Positions 57,401-64,000 of a DNA stretch of 64,000 nucleotides are shown piece after piece; within the stretch, counting starts at the first letter, position 1, and each line of letters begins with the position of its first letter. The notes under the pieces are model-generated. The model had not been told where the DNA came from. It made no database searches and was given only the letters and a program-made list of their open reading frames with translations. The stretch covers positions 1,956,501 to 2,020,500 of the forward strand of contig JAWUZG010000970.1 in NCBI GenBank assembly GCA_036785705.1, read 5' to 3'. The translations under genes and the position numbers were made by a program. Source of the stretch: Acanthornis magna (Eukaryota; Chordata; Aves; Passeriformes; Acanthizidae).

Positions 57401-59711
57401 ATCATCATCTATTTTTAAAGTGGACAGAAAATAACCCTAGACTAAAAAATGCGTCAATAATTTGCAAGCATGCAACAATTAGCTGAAAACCTTTGATTTT
57501 TTAAATGTCAGAATAGTTAGTTCCCTTATTTAATTACTACATAACCTAAGTTATTTTTCACTGACAAAAACCAGAAAAGTATCTAGTAAGGAATAGTGCT
57601 AAGGTTTTAACATGAAGCAACAGGGCACTTGAGAGTTTGCGCAGCTCATTGTCCCCTTGTCTCTCTTTAGCATCTCGTTAAGGCCTCGTGACCAGAGGCT
57701 GCAATATTGGCTATTATGACCACAAGTATGGTACAGGTTTCATTGACTTACTGTGTCTGCTATAATAAGCCAGTGCTAAATGTGAGAAAACGTTGATTCC
57801 TCTTGTAAAACAGTATGTTTTGAGATACAAAGCATTGGACAGAATAGATTACCTAACAGATTAGCATCTGATTACCTAAAGCTTTATTTTTTCTAGGAAT
57901 TCTAGAACTTTCTATTTGATGTACATAGCAAGATTCAGGCAAAGCCCTGAAATAAGACAAATTTTGAAGTACTTTCACAATTGGAAATGAAGGTAGAGAG
58001 ATACTGACCTACATGTGGAAGAATTTGCTTTAGAACAGCAATGGAGCTTAGCCCCATCGAGGCCTGTTGAAGGTGGAGGGTGCACAGTGACACCTGGGTG
58101 AACAGATCTTGAACTCTCAAGAAAACATTGCCAAAGTGGGTCCTGAGGGAGAGGCATGGTTTTACAGCCTTCTATAAGTCCATCAACAATTTCAAGCTCT
58201 GTTTTCATTGACATTAGAATTCTTTTACAAGCAGTCTGACACGCATAGTCTTCTGCTCTATCACAGCAATACAAACCTGTTAACAAATTGAAACAGTTAA
58301 TGGTCAAGCACAAAACAACATTGAAGAGGCATGGCAAAAAAGTCCTGAGAAACGAAAGTGCTGTAAGGTGGCTTCTTCTCCTCCAAAGGATCTCAAATAA
58401 CATTGCTTCTCCTAAATATATAATCAACTCTGGAAAAAAACTACAAAACCAATATGTAAAAATGAAAAGTAAACAAAAATCAATAATGCACCTAAGCCCA
58501 AAAGTTATCATTATACAAATTCATATAATAACTAATACAATTTACATGATCGACTTCTACAATAACACATTTTCTATAAAATGTACATAAGGTACATTTT
58601 CAGTATCTTCTATAACTTACAGTAAAGAAGGATTTATTTATACTTACTGTCTGTAGGGTTTCTCATTGGGTATGACTGTGTGTAGTTGTTCACGCAGTGT
58701 ATAAGCTGAGGGCTAATAGATGCACAGTAATTTTCAACTGCTTTAATTTGTGAAGGACCAGGAGAAGAGTCTGTCCGAAAAATTGCTTGGCAATATTCCC
58801 GGCAGTTCGTATGGTGACCTGCATAACTGCAACAGACTGACCCCACTGGGGAAGCAAACAAAAAAACAACAGACACCTATGGGTTCCTATGCAGAGAAAT
58901 GAAGAGATGAGCATGTCTGTACAACACACAAGGATGCTCAAGGAAAAAAAGAAAAAGGAAGAAATTCTATGCTCTATTGAAATATCTCTGTCTATGGAAT
59001 GACTGGAAATATCTGTAACTAGCCAAACTACATTTGTTTGTCTGGCAGGAGAAAAAAGTCACTAAAGCCGCCTTGAACTTAAGTTCAAGACATGAGCAAG
59101 CCAGCTGAATCTCATTTTCAGTTGTTTTGCTCTTTCTTTAGGTAACCAGACATGTCCTATAATTGAATTATTAGAGAAATACTAATAATAAACAAACAAA
59201 TATGAGAGTAGTATCATTCAAAAAACCCAGAAAAATGGTATTGTGATTCACTCATTTTTGCTATATTGTTAAATACATAGAGTAGTTCTTGAGAACAACT
59301 TCTACTAGAATTAATTCTGAGACACTGATTTAATTTTATACAAAAGACACCAGGCAACAAAACACTTGCATGGATCTTCAAAATTTCAACTACGCATTTA
59401 ATTTTGCTACTTAGCATGCATCAAATGAACAAGCAGAAGAAAGAGATGACAGAAAAGACAAATACAGATACACAAATTAAAAACTGATATTACTTATACA
59501 AACAGCCCAATTCCTTTATTACTTGAGTAAGACAATTTACTCACGTGGTCTTTCCTTCTGTGGATCTGAAATCCACATGTTTGTATATGTTCACCCACAG
59601 AATATTTTAGCACTTAGAGAGAAAAGCATAGAATGATACAAAAGAAAAACAAAACAAACTATTCATTATATACTTACTTTCATTTCTGTTAATACAACTA
59701 AAGAGAGCATT
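39970..59711 (-). CDS. RECK: RECK, GPI-anchored Kazal/cysteine-knot protein (spliced span, 5' part outside)
   Basis: Fifteen minus-strand exons encode the C-terminal 835 residues of RECK (human 971; the first residue here matches about human 136). RECK is a GPI-anchored cell-surface glycoprotein that restrains MMP2, MMP9 and MT1-MMP and acts with GPR124 as a Wnt7a/b co-receptor. In order: cysteine-knot motifs 3-5, a cysteine-rich frizzled-like region, two NPNPC EGF-like segments, three Kazal-type modules (PVCGQNGRTYPSAC, PVCDTDNVEYTNLC, PVCGHNGETYGSVC), a conserved C-terminal region and a hydrophobic GPI signal. Exons: 59678-59711, 58648-58845, 58009-58276, 56400-56579, 55237-55449, 54349-54485, 53738-53878, 51685-51873, 48125-48247, 47499-47670, 45258-45450, 43881-44091, 42511-42584, 41227-41382, 39970-40188. 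All introns are GT-AG and all phases agree. Confidence 0.97.
40189..41226 (-). other. RECK: RECK intron (before last exon)
   Basis: 1.04 kb, GTAGAT donor, CTAG acceptor. It contains a 3-copy 35-bp minisatellite at 41051-41155. The long open frame running through the donor is intronic read-through. Confidence 0.9.
41051..41155. repeat. 35-bp minisatellite, 3 copies
   Basis: Copies at 41051-41085, 41086-41120 and 41121-41155, each containing aaaagacacacaatatatct. Copies 2 and 3 are identical and copy 1 differs by one base. It starts about 71 bp into the RECK intron. Confidence 0.95.
41227..41382 (-). CDS. RECK: RECK exon, C-terminal conserved region
   Basis: 52 codons, phase 0 on both sides: VTNKKPITVLDILEKIRLHV, then SVPQCDVFGYLSIESEIVIL and IIPVDQNPKPLQ. 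Nearly identical to the human segment by memory. Donor CAG|GTAGAT. Confidence 0.96.
41383..42510 (-). other. RECK: RECK intron with GAAA microsatellite
   Basis: 1.13 kb. Holds (GAAA)n at 41628-41684 and a short (AC)n run at 42162-42178. Nothing else recognised. Confidence 0.9.
41628..41684. repeat. (GAAA)n microsatellite, about 14 units
   Basis: An uninterrupted tetranucleotide run of about 57 bp, polypurine on the plus strand, so the RECK pre-mRNA carries (UUUC)n. Likely polymorphic. Confidence 0.97.
42511..42584 (-). CDS. RECK: RECK short exon (ACCPLC segment)
   Basis: 74 bases: completes a split Gly codon and encodes ACCPLCAGMLRILYDKDKLD then NFAR, ending AGG|GTAAAC in phase 0. The CCPLC motif closes the cysteine-rich module after the third Kazal domain. 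Confidence 0.95.
42585..43880 (-). other. RECK: RECK intron
   Basis: 1.3 kb, GTAGGC donor. No repeat family recognised. Confidence 0.9.
43881..44091 (-). CDS. RECK: RECK exon, third Kazal module
   Basis: 70 codons plus one base. Encodes LFCRSVEPVCGHNGETYGSV then CAAYSDRVAVDYPGHC, the Kazal-type core, followed by a Cys-rich stretch ending GCKPVIAPG. It is far more GC- and CpG-rich (about 19 CpGs counted by eye) than the flanking introns and the other RECK exons. The open frame on the opposite strand (43810-44115) is its antisense. Confidence 0.96.
44092..45257 (-). other. RECK: RECK intron
   Basis: 1.2 kb, strongly AT-rich, GTAGGA donor and TTTCAG acceptor. Nothing further recognised. Confidence 0.9.
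45258..45450 (-). CDS. RECK: RECK exon, second Kazal module
   Basis: One base completing an Arg codon plus 64 codons, from CIPKKQVCLTSFEKFECSQH to KGKSLAYKGPCQ. Contains ECVPRQLNCDQTRDPVCDTD, a Kazal-like module that lacks the classic CGxxGxTY motif (DTDNVEYTNLC instead), as in the human protein. Confidence 0.96.
45451..47498 (-). other. RECK: RECK intron
   Basis: 2.05 kb, AT-rich, GTAAAA donor and CCACAG acceptor. No repeat family or additional exon recognised. Confidence 0.85.
47499..47670 (-). CDS. RECK: RECK exon, first Kazal module and EGF-like segment
   Basis: 56 codons with split Gly and Arg at its edges: LPCNCVDQFVPVCGQNGRTY, PSACIARCVGLQDNQFEFGS, then KDPCNPNPCNKNQ. The PVCGxNGxTYxSAC core is a canonical Kazal signature, and the NPNPC segment begins the second EGF-like repeat. 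Practically identical to human by memory. Confidence 0.97.
47671..48124 (-). other. RECK: RECK intron
   Basis: 454 bases, GTAACT donor, TTGCAG acceptor. Unremarkable. Confidence 0.9.
48125..48247 (-). CDS. RECK: RECK exon (DCNVCSC segment)
   Basis: 40 codons: HGTSFNIDCNVCSCFAGNLI then CSTRQCLTEHSSEDERRKFT, with split Ser and Gly codons at its edges. A CxVCxCxxGxxxCSTRxC pattern, as in the Cys-rich region before the first Kazal module. It is below the usual frame length for detection but is fixed by phase and homology. Confidence 0.95.
48248..51684 (-). other. RECK: RECK intron with long T-run
   Basis: 3.4 kb, the largest complete RECK intron in the window. A run of about 27 T (plus strand, 48383-48409) reads as oligo-A in the transcript. 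No repeat family was recognised elsewhere. Confidence 0.85.
51685..51873 (-). CDS. RECK: RECK exon (CKLGEASDF segment)
   Basis: 62 codons with split Gly and Ser: CKLGEASDFIVRQGTLIQVP, SSAGDVGCYKICTCGHSGLL, then ENCMEMRCVDLQKSCIVGGQ. Cys-rich region between the first EGF-like segment and the Kazal array. Confidence 0.96.
51874..53737 (-). other. RECK: RECK intron containing an antisense LTR fragment
   Basis: 1.86 kb. The endogenous-retrovirus LTR fragment at 53390-53650 lies in opposite orientation about 90 bp from the upstream RECK exon. Confidence 0.85.
53390..53650 (+). mobile_element. avian ERV LTR 3'-part fragment
   Basis: The order is characteristic of an avian LTR family: cattgggtcggtggagggga near 53430, ttttgttatctccctttt, a run of att triplets, ctttatttcaatgactaaat, then gtgagcaagtggctgtgtgg, tacttaggtgccaactgggg and a terminal taaaacatggca. 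Only the LTR end is recognisable; no retroviral genes are present. Recognised by memory of the family, without a library search. Confidence 0.55.
53738..53878 (-). CDS. RECK: RECK exon, first EGF-like segment
   Basis: 46 codons with split Ser and Gly: PSSLGNIVEDVTHPCNPNPC, AANQLCEVNRKGCQSGELCL, then PYLCVP. The NPNPC...LCEVN pattern is the RECK EGF-like repeat. Donor G|GTAAAG. Confidence 0.96.
53879..54348 (-). other. RECK: RECK intron
   Basis: 470 bases, AT-rich, GTAAGT donor and TTTCAG acceptor. Unremarkable. Confidence 0.9.
54349..54485 (-). CDS. RECK: RECK exon (SDCVEILKKCG segment)
   Basis: 45 codons with split Lys and Ser: SDCVEILKKCGDHNKFPEGH, then SAESICELLSPTDDLENCIP and LDTYL. Part of the cysteine-rich, frizzled-like region; very close to human. 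Confidence 0.96.
54486..55236 (-). other. RECK: RECK intron
   Basis: 751 bases, GTAAGT donor and CTCAG acceptor. No feature recognised. Confidence 0.9.
55237..55449 (-). CDS. RECK: RECK exon (PTELFRSCN ... GSIIC)
   Basis: 70 codons with split Arg and Lys: PTELFRSCNTQSDQGAMNDM, KLWEKGSIKMPFINIPVLDI, KKCQPEMWKAIACSLQIKPC, then HSKSRGSIIC. Core of the cysteine-rich region, almost unchanged from human. Confidence 0.97.
55450..56399 (-). other. RECK: RECK intron
   Basis: 950 bases, GTAGGA donor, TTTAAG acceptor. AT-rich, with oligo-A/T runs. Nothing recognised. Confidence 0.9.
56400..56579 (-). CDS. RECK: RECK exon, rest of cysteine-knot motif 5
   Basis: 59 codons with split Arg codons at both ends: ELCTKLYSTSWGNSQSWQEF, DRFCEYNAVEVSMLTCLADV, then REPCQLGCRNLTYCTNFNN. 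Contains a potential N-glycosylation site (NLT). Acceptor TTTCAG, donor AG|GTAGGA. No stand-alone frame with a start codon exists, so it is easy to miss; phase and homology fix it. Confidence 0.95.
56580..58008 (-). other. RECK: RECK intron
   Basis: 1.43 kb, GTCAGT donor and a T-rich acceptor. No repeat family recognised. Confidence 0.88.
58009..58276 (-). CDS. RECK: RECK exon, cysteine-knot motifs 4 and start of 5
   Basis: 88 codons with split Ser and Arg: LYCCDRAEDYACQTACKRIL, then EIVDGLIEGCKTMPLPQDPL, WQCFLESSRSVHPGVTVHPP, and LHCCSKANSSTC. Two CC(x)n knot motifs are visible. NSS is a potential N-glycosylation site. Confidence 0.97.
58277..58647 (-). other. RECK: RECK intron
   Basis: 371 bases, GTAAGT donor and AACAG acceptor. 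The plus-strand open frame at 58288-58590 is AT-rich and without motifs. Confidence 0.9.
58648..58845 (-). CDS. RECK: RECK exon, cysteine-knot motif 3
   Basis: 65 codons with split Met and Ser: GSVCCSYAGHHTNCREYCQA, IFRTDSSPGPSQIKAVENYC, ASISPQLIHCVNNYTQSYPM, then RNPTD. Virtually identical to human by memory. NYT is a potential N-glycosylation site. Acceptor CCCCAG, donor A|GTAAGT. Confidence 0.98.
58846..59677 (-). other. RECK: RECK intron
   Basis: 832 bases, GTAAGT donor and CCCCAG acceptor. Nothing recognised. Confidence 0.9.
59678..59711 (-). CDS. RECK: RECK 34-base exon (NALFSCINRNE)
   Basis: Eleven codons NALFSCINRNE plus one base of the following Met, between GATTTCAG and GTAAGTA. 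It matches the human segment just before the third cysteine-knot motif, about residue 136. The preceding exon would end in phase 0 with the KEYE-equivalent codon and is not in the window. Confidence 0.93.
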
Positions 59712-62700
59712 CTGAAATCAAAACAAAAACAGTGTTACAAGCCAGAAAACTTCAAATAAATATTTAAGTATCGAGTCATTTGTTATAATGAGCTAATAAA
59801 TCTTCGGTGTTATTTGCTTCAATTAGATTGCAATAAAACAAAACCACTACAAACACTGAAACCAGGAAATTAAAAGATGAAGGGTCACCAAAGCTCTGTG
59901 TACACTCATAATAAAACAGATAAACATTCAAGCAAACAAGTAAATTGGAAGACTTTCCTGGACTAACTTAGAAACTACATGCTATAATAGGGTGTCCCAA
60001 AATGTTGGGATTTTTTTTAGGACGATTTTAAAGATTCTATGTAGAAAAAAGAATTCTGCACAGATGGATACATGCAAATAGTAAATCTCAATGAAATAAC
60101 TCCAAGACAACATACCTTAAAAGCTAAAGCATGCAACCAACTCCCTTGAACTACAGCCAAAAGGCACAGCTGGGGAATGTACATGTTAAATGACAGAAGG
60201 GAAACACACACACCCTGCTGGTTTGTTTCAGAGGTCTCTAATCTGCAGATCAGTCATGGAATGGTTTGGGTTGGAAGGGACCTTAAAGCTCATCTAGTCA
60301 CAATCCCCTGCCATGGGCAGGGACGCCTTCCACTAGACCAGGTCACTTAGAGCCCCATCCAGCCTGGCCTTGAACACTTCCAGGGATGGGGCATCCACAG
60401 CTTCTCCGGGCAACCTGCCCCAGTGCCTCACTAATGTCATCATAAAAAAATTTCTTCTTTGTATCTAGTTTGAAATTACCCTCTTTTAGTTTACAGTCAT
60501 TAATCCTTGTCCTATCATAACAAGCCCTGCCAAAAAGTTTATTCCCAGCTTTCTTGTAGGCCTCCTTTGGGCAGCAGAAGGTGCTATAACGTCTCCCTGG
60601 ATCCTTTTCTTCTCCACATTGAACAACCCCAGCTCTCTCAGCCTGTCTTCATAGGAGAGGTGCTCCATCTCTCTTTGTGGCCCTCCTGTGGACTCATCCC
60701 AACAGGTCCACATCTTTCGTGTGCTGAGGACTCCACACCTGGATGCAGCACTCCAGGTGGGGTCTCACCAGAGCAGAGGGCAGAATCCCCTTCCTCATGA
60801 CTACTGAGCTCTTGCCCAAAACCACAGTCTTCCCCACACTAAATAAGCACATTTCCCATTAAAAAACTGGGAAGCTGTCTGGAACTCTGAAAAGAAGTCA
60901 TGAGGTTGAAATTACAAAACATAGTTGCCAATTATCCAAGACTTGAAAATTATATGATTGCAAAAAAAGAGGAATTTGAACCTCCTCCACCATCTAACCT
61001 CTACAACTGTCAGAACACCAGATTATAAAACATGATCAAATACATTAATACAGTGACAAAACACAATCCCCATCTTCACAAAATTCCTGATCTCCATTTC
61101 CCCTATCCCTATAATTGAACAAATTTGTATTTCACACAAAAGAGTATTTCACAGAAAAGAGTATGCAAAGAAAACAGAAACACCATCAGACTGATCCCAA
61201 ATAACGTGGGATTAGTCTTGCTTCAACACATGAAAGTACCAGATGTGAGACCACTTCTAAGACAAGGAAGAGCTCAAAATGCAGACCTAGTTTAAGCTCA
61301 GTAGCTCACCAGATTCTTCATCTATCTTAGTTACTAGGTATTCACTGCATTGCAGAGAAGTGAGTATTCAAAAAAATCTTTGGCTATTTTTTGTGAAGAC
61401 CTGTATTGCTGCAAACAGATGAAAATACAAATGTGTTAGGAATTAACTTGATTTTATTTTTCCTTTTGATATTGTTTCCTTTTCCTTAGATATCGTTTAG
61501 GGTGCAGGAATTAATTTTTCATTCATATTTTCTACTTGCTTTCTTCTGAACACAAGATTTTGAACAGGATAGTCCCAATCCTGTAACAAGCAGCTTCAAG
61601 TTTCTTTTATTAACATTCAGGAATTAATTTAAACCTTGGGTAAGCCATGGCAGATGTGGCAACGAAAGACCCCAAGAGAATAAATACAAATGTAACTTGA
61701 AAATGTAAGTTATTTTTCAACAAACAGCAACTATTTATAATTCCAGTGATTATGAATAAAGGCACAGGTCTATTGAGTAGACCTCACACAAAAATTGAAA
61801 AATCTGCCTTACATAAAACAAAGCCCCAAATCTCATAAAGTAGCACTTCAGACATTTAATTTTCATCCCAAGAATATCCTCTACAATATTTCAGCTCTTT
61901 TCTCCCAAAAGCATGGATACTGCATTATTTCTCTCAGACTAAGAATGAATTTGCTGCAGCATTCTCCATCCCAGCAGCAAGTTTTCATCTAATTAACTTT
62001 AGATTTCCCACACACAAAATTAAAAATCCTGTTACCAATCCATCTGTGTAACACAGATGAGGGACAAGGGAATTGATGGAAAAGGAACACATAGACAGTG
62101 TCACCATCCCACATCTATAAAGAACAGATTGATACTGTTGCCTAAAGGCTCCTGTCATTTTTATTGCAGCGTACATCCTTCTCTATGGATGCCAGGCAAA
62201 GGTTATCAGAAAGGCCCTGTTTCGATGTAGCCACCTGGTTTCTTTGGGACCTTCCATGTACGAAAAGAGAAACAACTGTCAGGTAGGAATTGCCATGAAC
62301 AACATCACTCTGCCCCAAAACTGACTGTCCTCACAAGCTGCTGAAATTAGACTTCTTCACACCCACCCCGCATGGAGCACTGGAAGGTGGCACAGAAACC
62401 AGCCAGGCAGAATGAACACCATAACTTTACCAATTAATGCACTGGACTGTAGGGGCTGTTGGAAAGTCTGAAGTCTGTCAGTCATGGTTATACCCAAGTA
62501 CTTGACCATACCGTTAGCACAAACAATACTTAGAATCACACTCTAATGCTGCAATGAACTCAGATAAAAAATTGTCATGTTATTTAAAAGTTGAATGATA
62601 CAAAGAAGTGATTCTAAAGCAGTTCATGGGTAATTGTGTCATTTGCCCTGTTCAGAGGACACAAAAGAAAGGAGAATGTTGAGAAGATTATGCTGTCTAC

Positions 62701-64000
62701 TAATGTTCCTCCTCTAGAGAAGGACTCAAATTGTGACAAAATTATCTTCTCACAGCAATTTTACACACTAATTTTATACAGGCAGGAAGTCCTAACCTGA
62801 TAATAAATCTTCCTTTTGCATTTTGAAACTATAGTTCCACAGATTGCTGAATTGCTGCAATAATCCTCATATTTCTATTAAGAGGAAGTGGTCTGGCTTC
62901 TCTTTTCCACCTTGTTCTTCTCTTCCACCTTGTCCCTGTTCCCAGCTGTGTAGTCTTGTGTATGCCCTTGCACCATCATCTTCTCATGACCTGATCTTTC
63001 TCACTGATCCTGCTGAAAACTCACTTTTCTCATCCCCTAGGAATTTAAGTCAGCGATATCAACAGGTATAACACTATGATAGAATAGAACAGAACAAGCT
63101 TTTTTTAGATGCCATCTTTTAGAAGGACCTGCCAGATGACACAGGCAGAAGGTAAGAAGTATATTTGTAGGGCTAGCAGTGGGAGGGAATATGTGGGGAA
63201 AAATGGCAATTGCAGGAAAGCATGGGAAGAACTTCTGCTGCACTGAGTTGTTACAACTGACCAGATTTCACAAAACTGTAAGTGCCTGTAGCCACCACAG
63301 AATACAGTCCTAGTAATGGTGCTGACTTTTCTTTTTATGTAGGTCTGGGTAACTTTCCCTTTATGTATATACCCCTCACATATGTAACTCCACATATGTG
63401 AGGCATATAGCTATAGAGATATGAGAGAATCTTAAAAAAAAAATTAAAAATTAGTGTCTAATCATGTGTTCATAAATAAAGCTGTTAACAGCATTAGACA
63501 GTCAGTCTGATTTGAATTACTAACTGTAACCTCTTTTCAGAACACAAGGTTCATGCCAATCTCTACTAAAGTCACACTCATATTTAAGAAGTCACCAGCT
63601 TTTCTGCCCACTCAAGGTTCCTGCTGAGTCTTTGAGTGAACTGGCAGTGAAGAAAGACACAGAAAACAAAGGAAAAGGTAAAGGATAGATATAGGTAAGG
63701 AAAAACAAAACCAAACTAGCCAACCAACACAAAAACCAAAAGAGGAGAAAAGTATGTTCTCTTTAAAAGAACAATTAAGTAATTTGGGAAAAAGATGGCA
63801 AAAAGGCAATACTGTGTACATGCACAGTTTGATACTCCATTTTTAACTTGTGTTGAATACTAAGTTAAGTGAACAAAGATGGCAATATTGAAATTTCTAA
63901 ATCACAAACGTAATGATTTGTTTTACTTGTGCACAAATTCCATCTTTCAGACTTCTTTTTTTCTAAAGCCAGGTGTTTTCAAACTCGGTGAATAAAGTCA
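59712..64000 (-). other. RECK: RECK intron, incomplete at window end
   Basis: At least 4.3 kb. I looked on the minus strand for the preceding RECK segment (CRKEYE region) and did not find it, so the upstream exons lie beyond position 64,000. Contains the CR1 copy at 60254-60815; the rest holds no recognised element. Confidence 0.8.
60254..60815 (-). repeat. CR1 LINE 3' fragment
   Basis: Reverse-strand CR1 with catggaatggtttgggttgg, gccttccactagaccaggtc, ggggcatccacagcttctcc, gaacaaccccagctctctca and gatgcagcactccaggtgg. One of the least diverged copies here, in the same orientation as RECK. Confidence 0.95.

Noticed and set aside
60486..60713. 75-codon minus-strand frame
   Set aside because: Translated CR1 3' region, not a host gene.
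59712..64000. Possible upstream RECK exons
   Set aside because: No minus-strand segment matching the first two cysteine-knot motifs or the signal peptide was found; they are assumed to lie outside the window.
1..64000. CRISPR arrays, bacterial mobile elements or operons
   Set aside because: The sequence is vertebrate. The only regularly repeated units are simple repeats, the 35-bp minisatellite and the 61-bp duplication, none with spacer structure.

Overview
This is a vertebrate nuclear window, most probably from a bird. Two multi-exon genes with canonical GT-AG introns are present, the introns are compact, and the dispersed repeats I recognise are CR1 LINE fragments with the typical avian 3' end, plus at least one avian-type endogenous-retrovirus LTR fragment. 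There is no prokaryotic-style gene packing and no CRISPR array; I noticed no tRNA or rRNA gene.

Layout. (1) 1-4,150: upstream flank with a CR1 fragment, a possible retroelement fragment and no convincing gene. (2) 4,160-5,100: a CpG-island promoter with two CCAAT/ATTGG/octamer modules, an E-box, a TCTCGCGAGA palindrome, a CRE/ETS/YY1 cluster and a GC-rich non-coding first exon. (3) 12,086-23,049 (+): ADNP2, a zinc-finger/homeobox nuclear protein. Its three coding exons (12098-12205, 16087-16176, 20080-23049) give 1,055 residues with all splice phases consistent. The 3' UTR probably ends near 24.9 kb or 25.7 kb. (4) about 25.7-38.9 kb: intergenic, with CR1 copies, simple repeats and one or two orphan exon-like segments, one encoding a UBA-like peptide. 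(5) 38.9-64.0 kb (-): RECK, a GPI-anchored, cysteine-rich, Kazal-containing regulator of metalloproteases and Wnt7 signalling. Fifteen exons encoding the C-terminal 835 residues lie here with all phases consistent. The 5' exons (signal peptide and first two cysteine-knot motifs) lie beyond position 64,000.

ADNP2 and RECK are transcribed towards each other, with stop codons about 17 kb apart. In human they are on different chromosomes (18q23 and 9p13), so the linkage is a notable synteny feature. Nothing suggests that they work together: one is a chromatin and transcription factor, the other a cell-surface protein.

I found no clearly new biological system. The best leads are the duplicated-looking H2B-like promoter architecture, the 61-bp duplication in the 5' leader of ADNP2, the orphan UBA-like exon at 34,949-35,080, and the synteny junction. 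All coordinates were worked out by hand. Protein comparisons to human ADNP2 and RECK are from memory.
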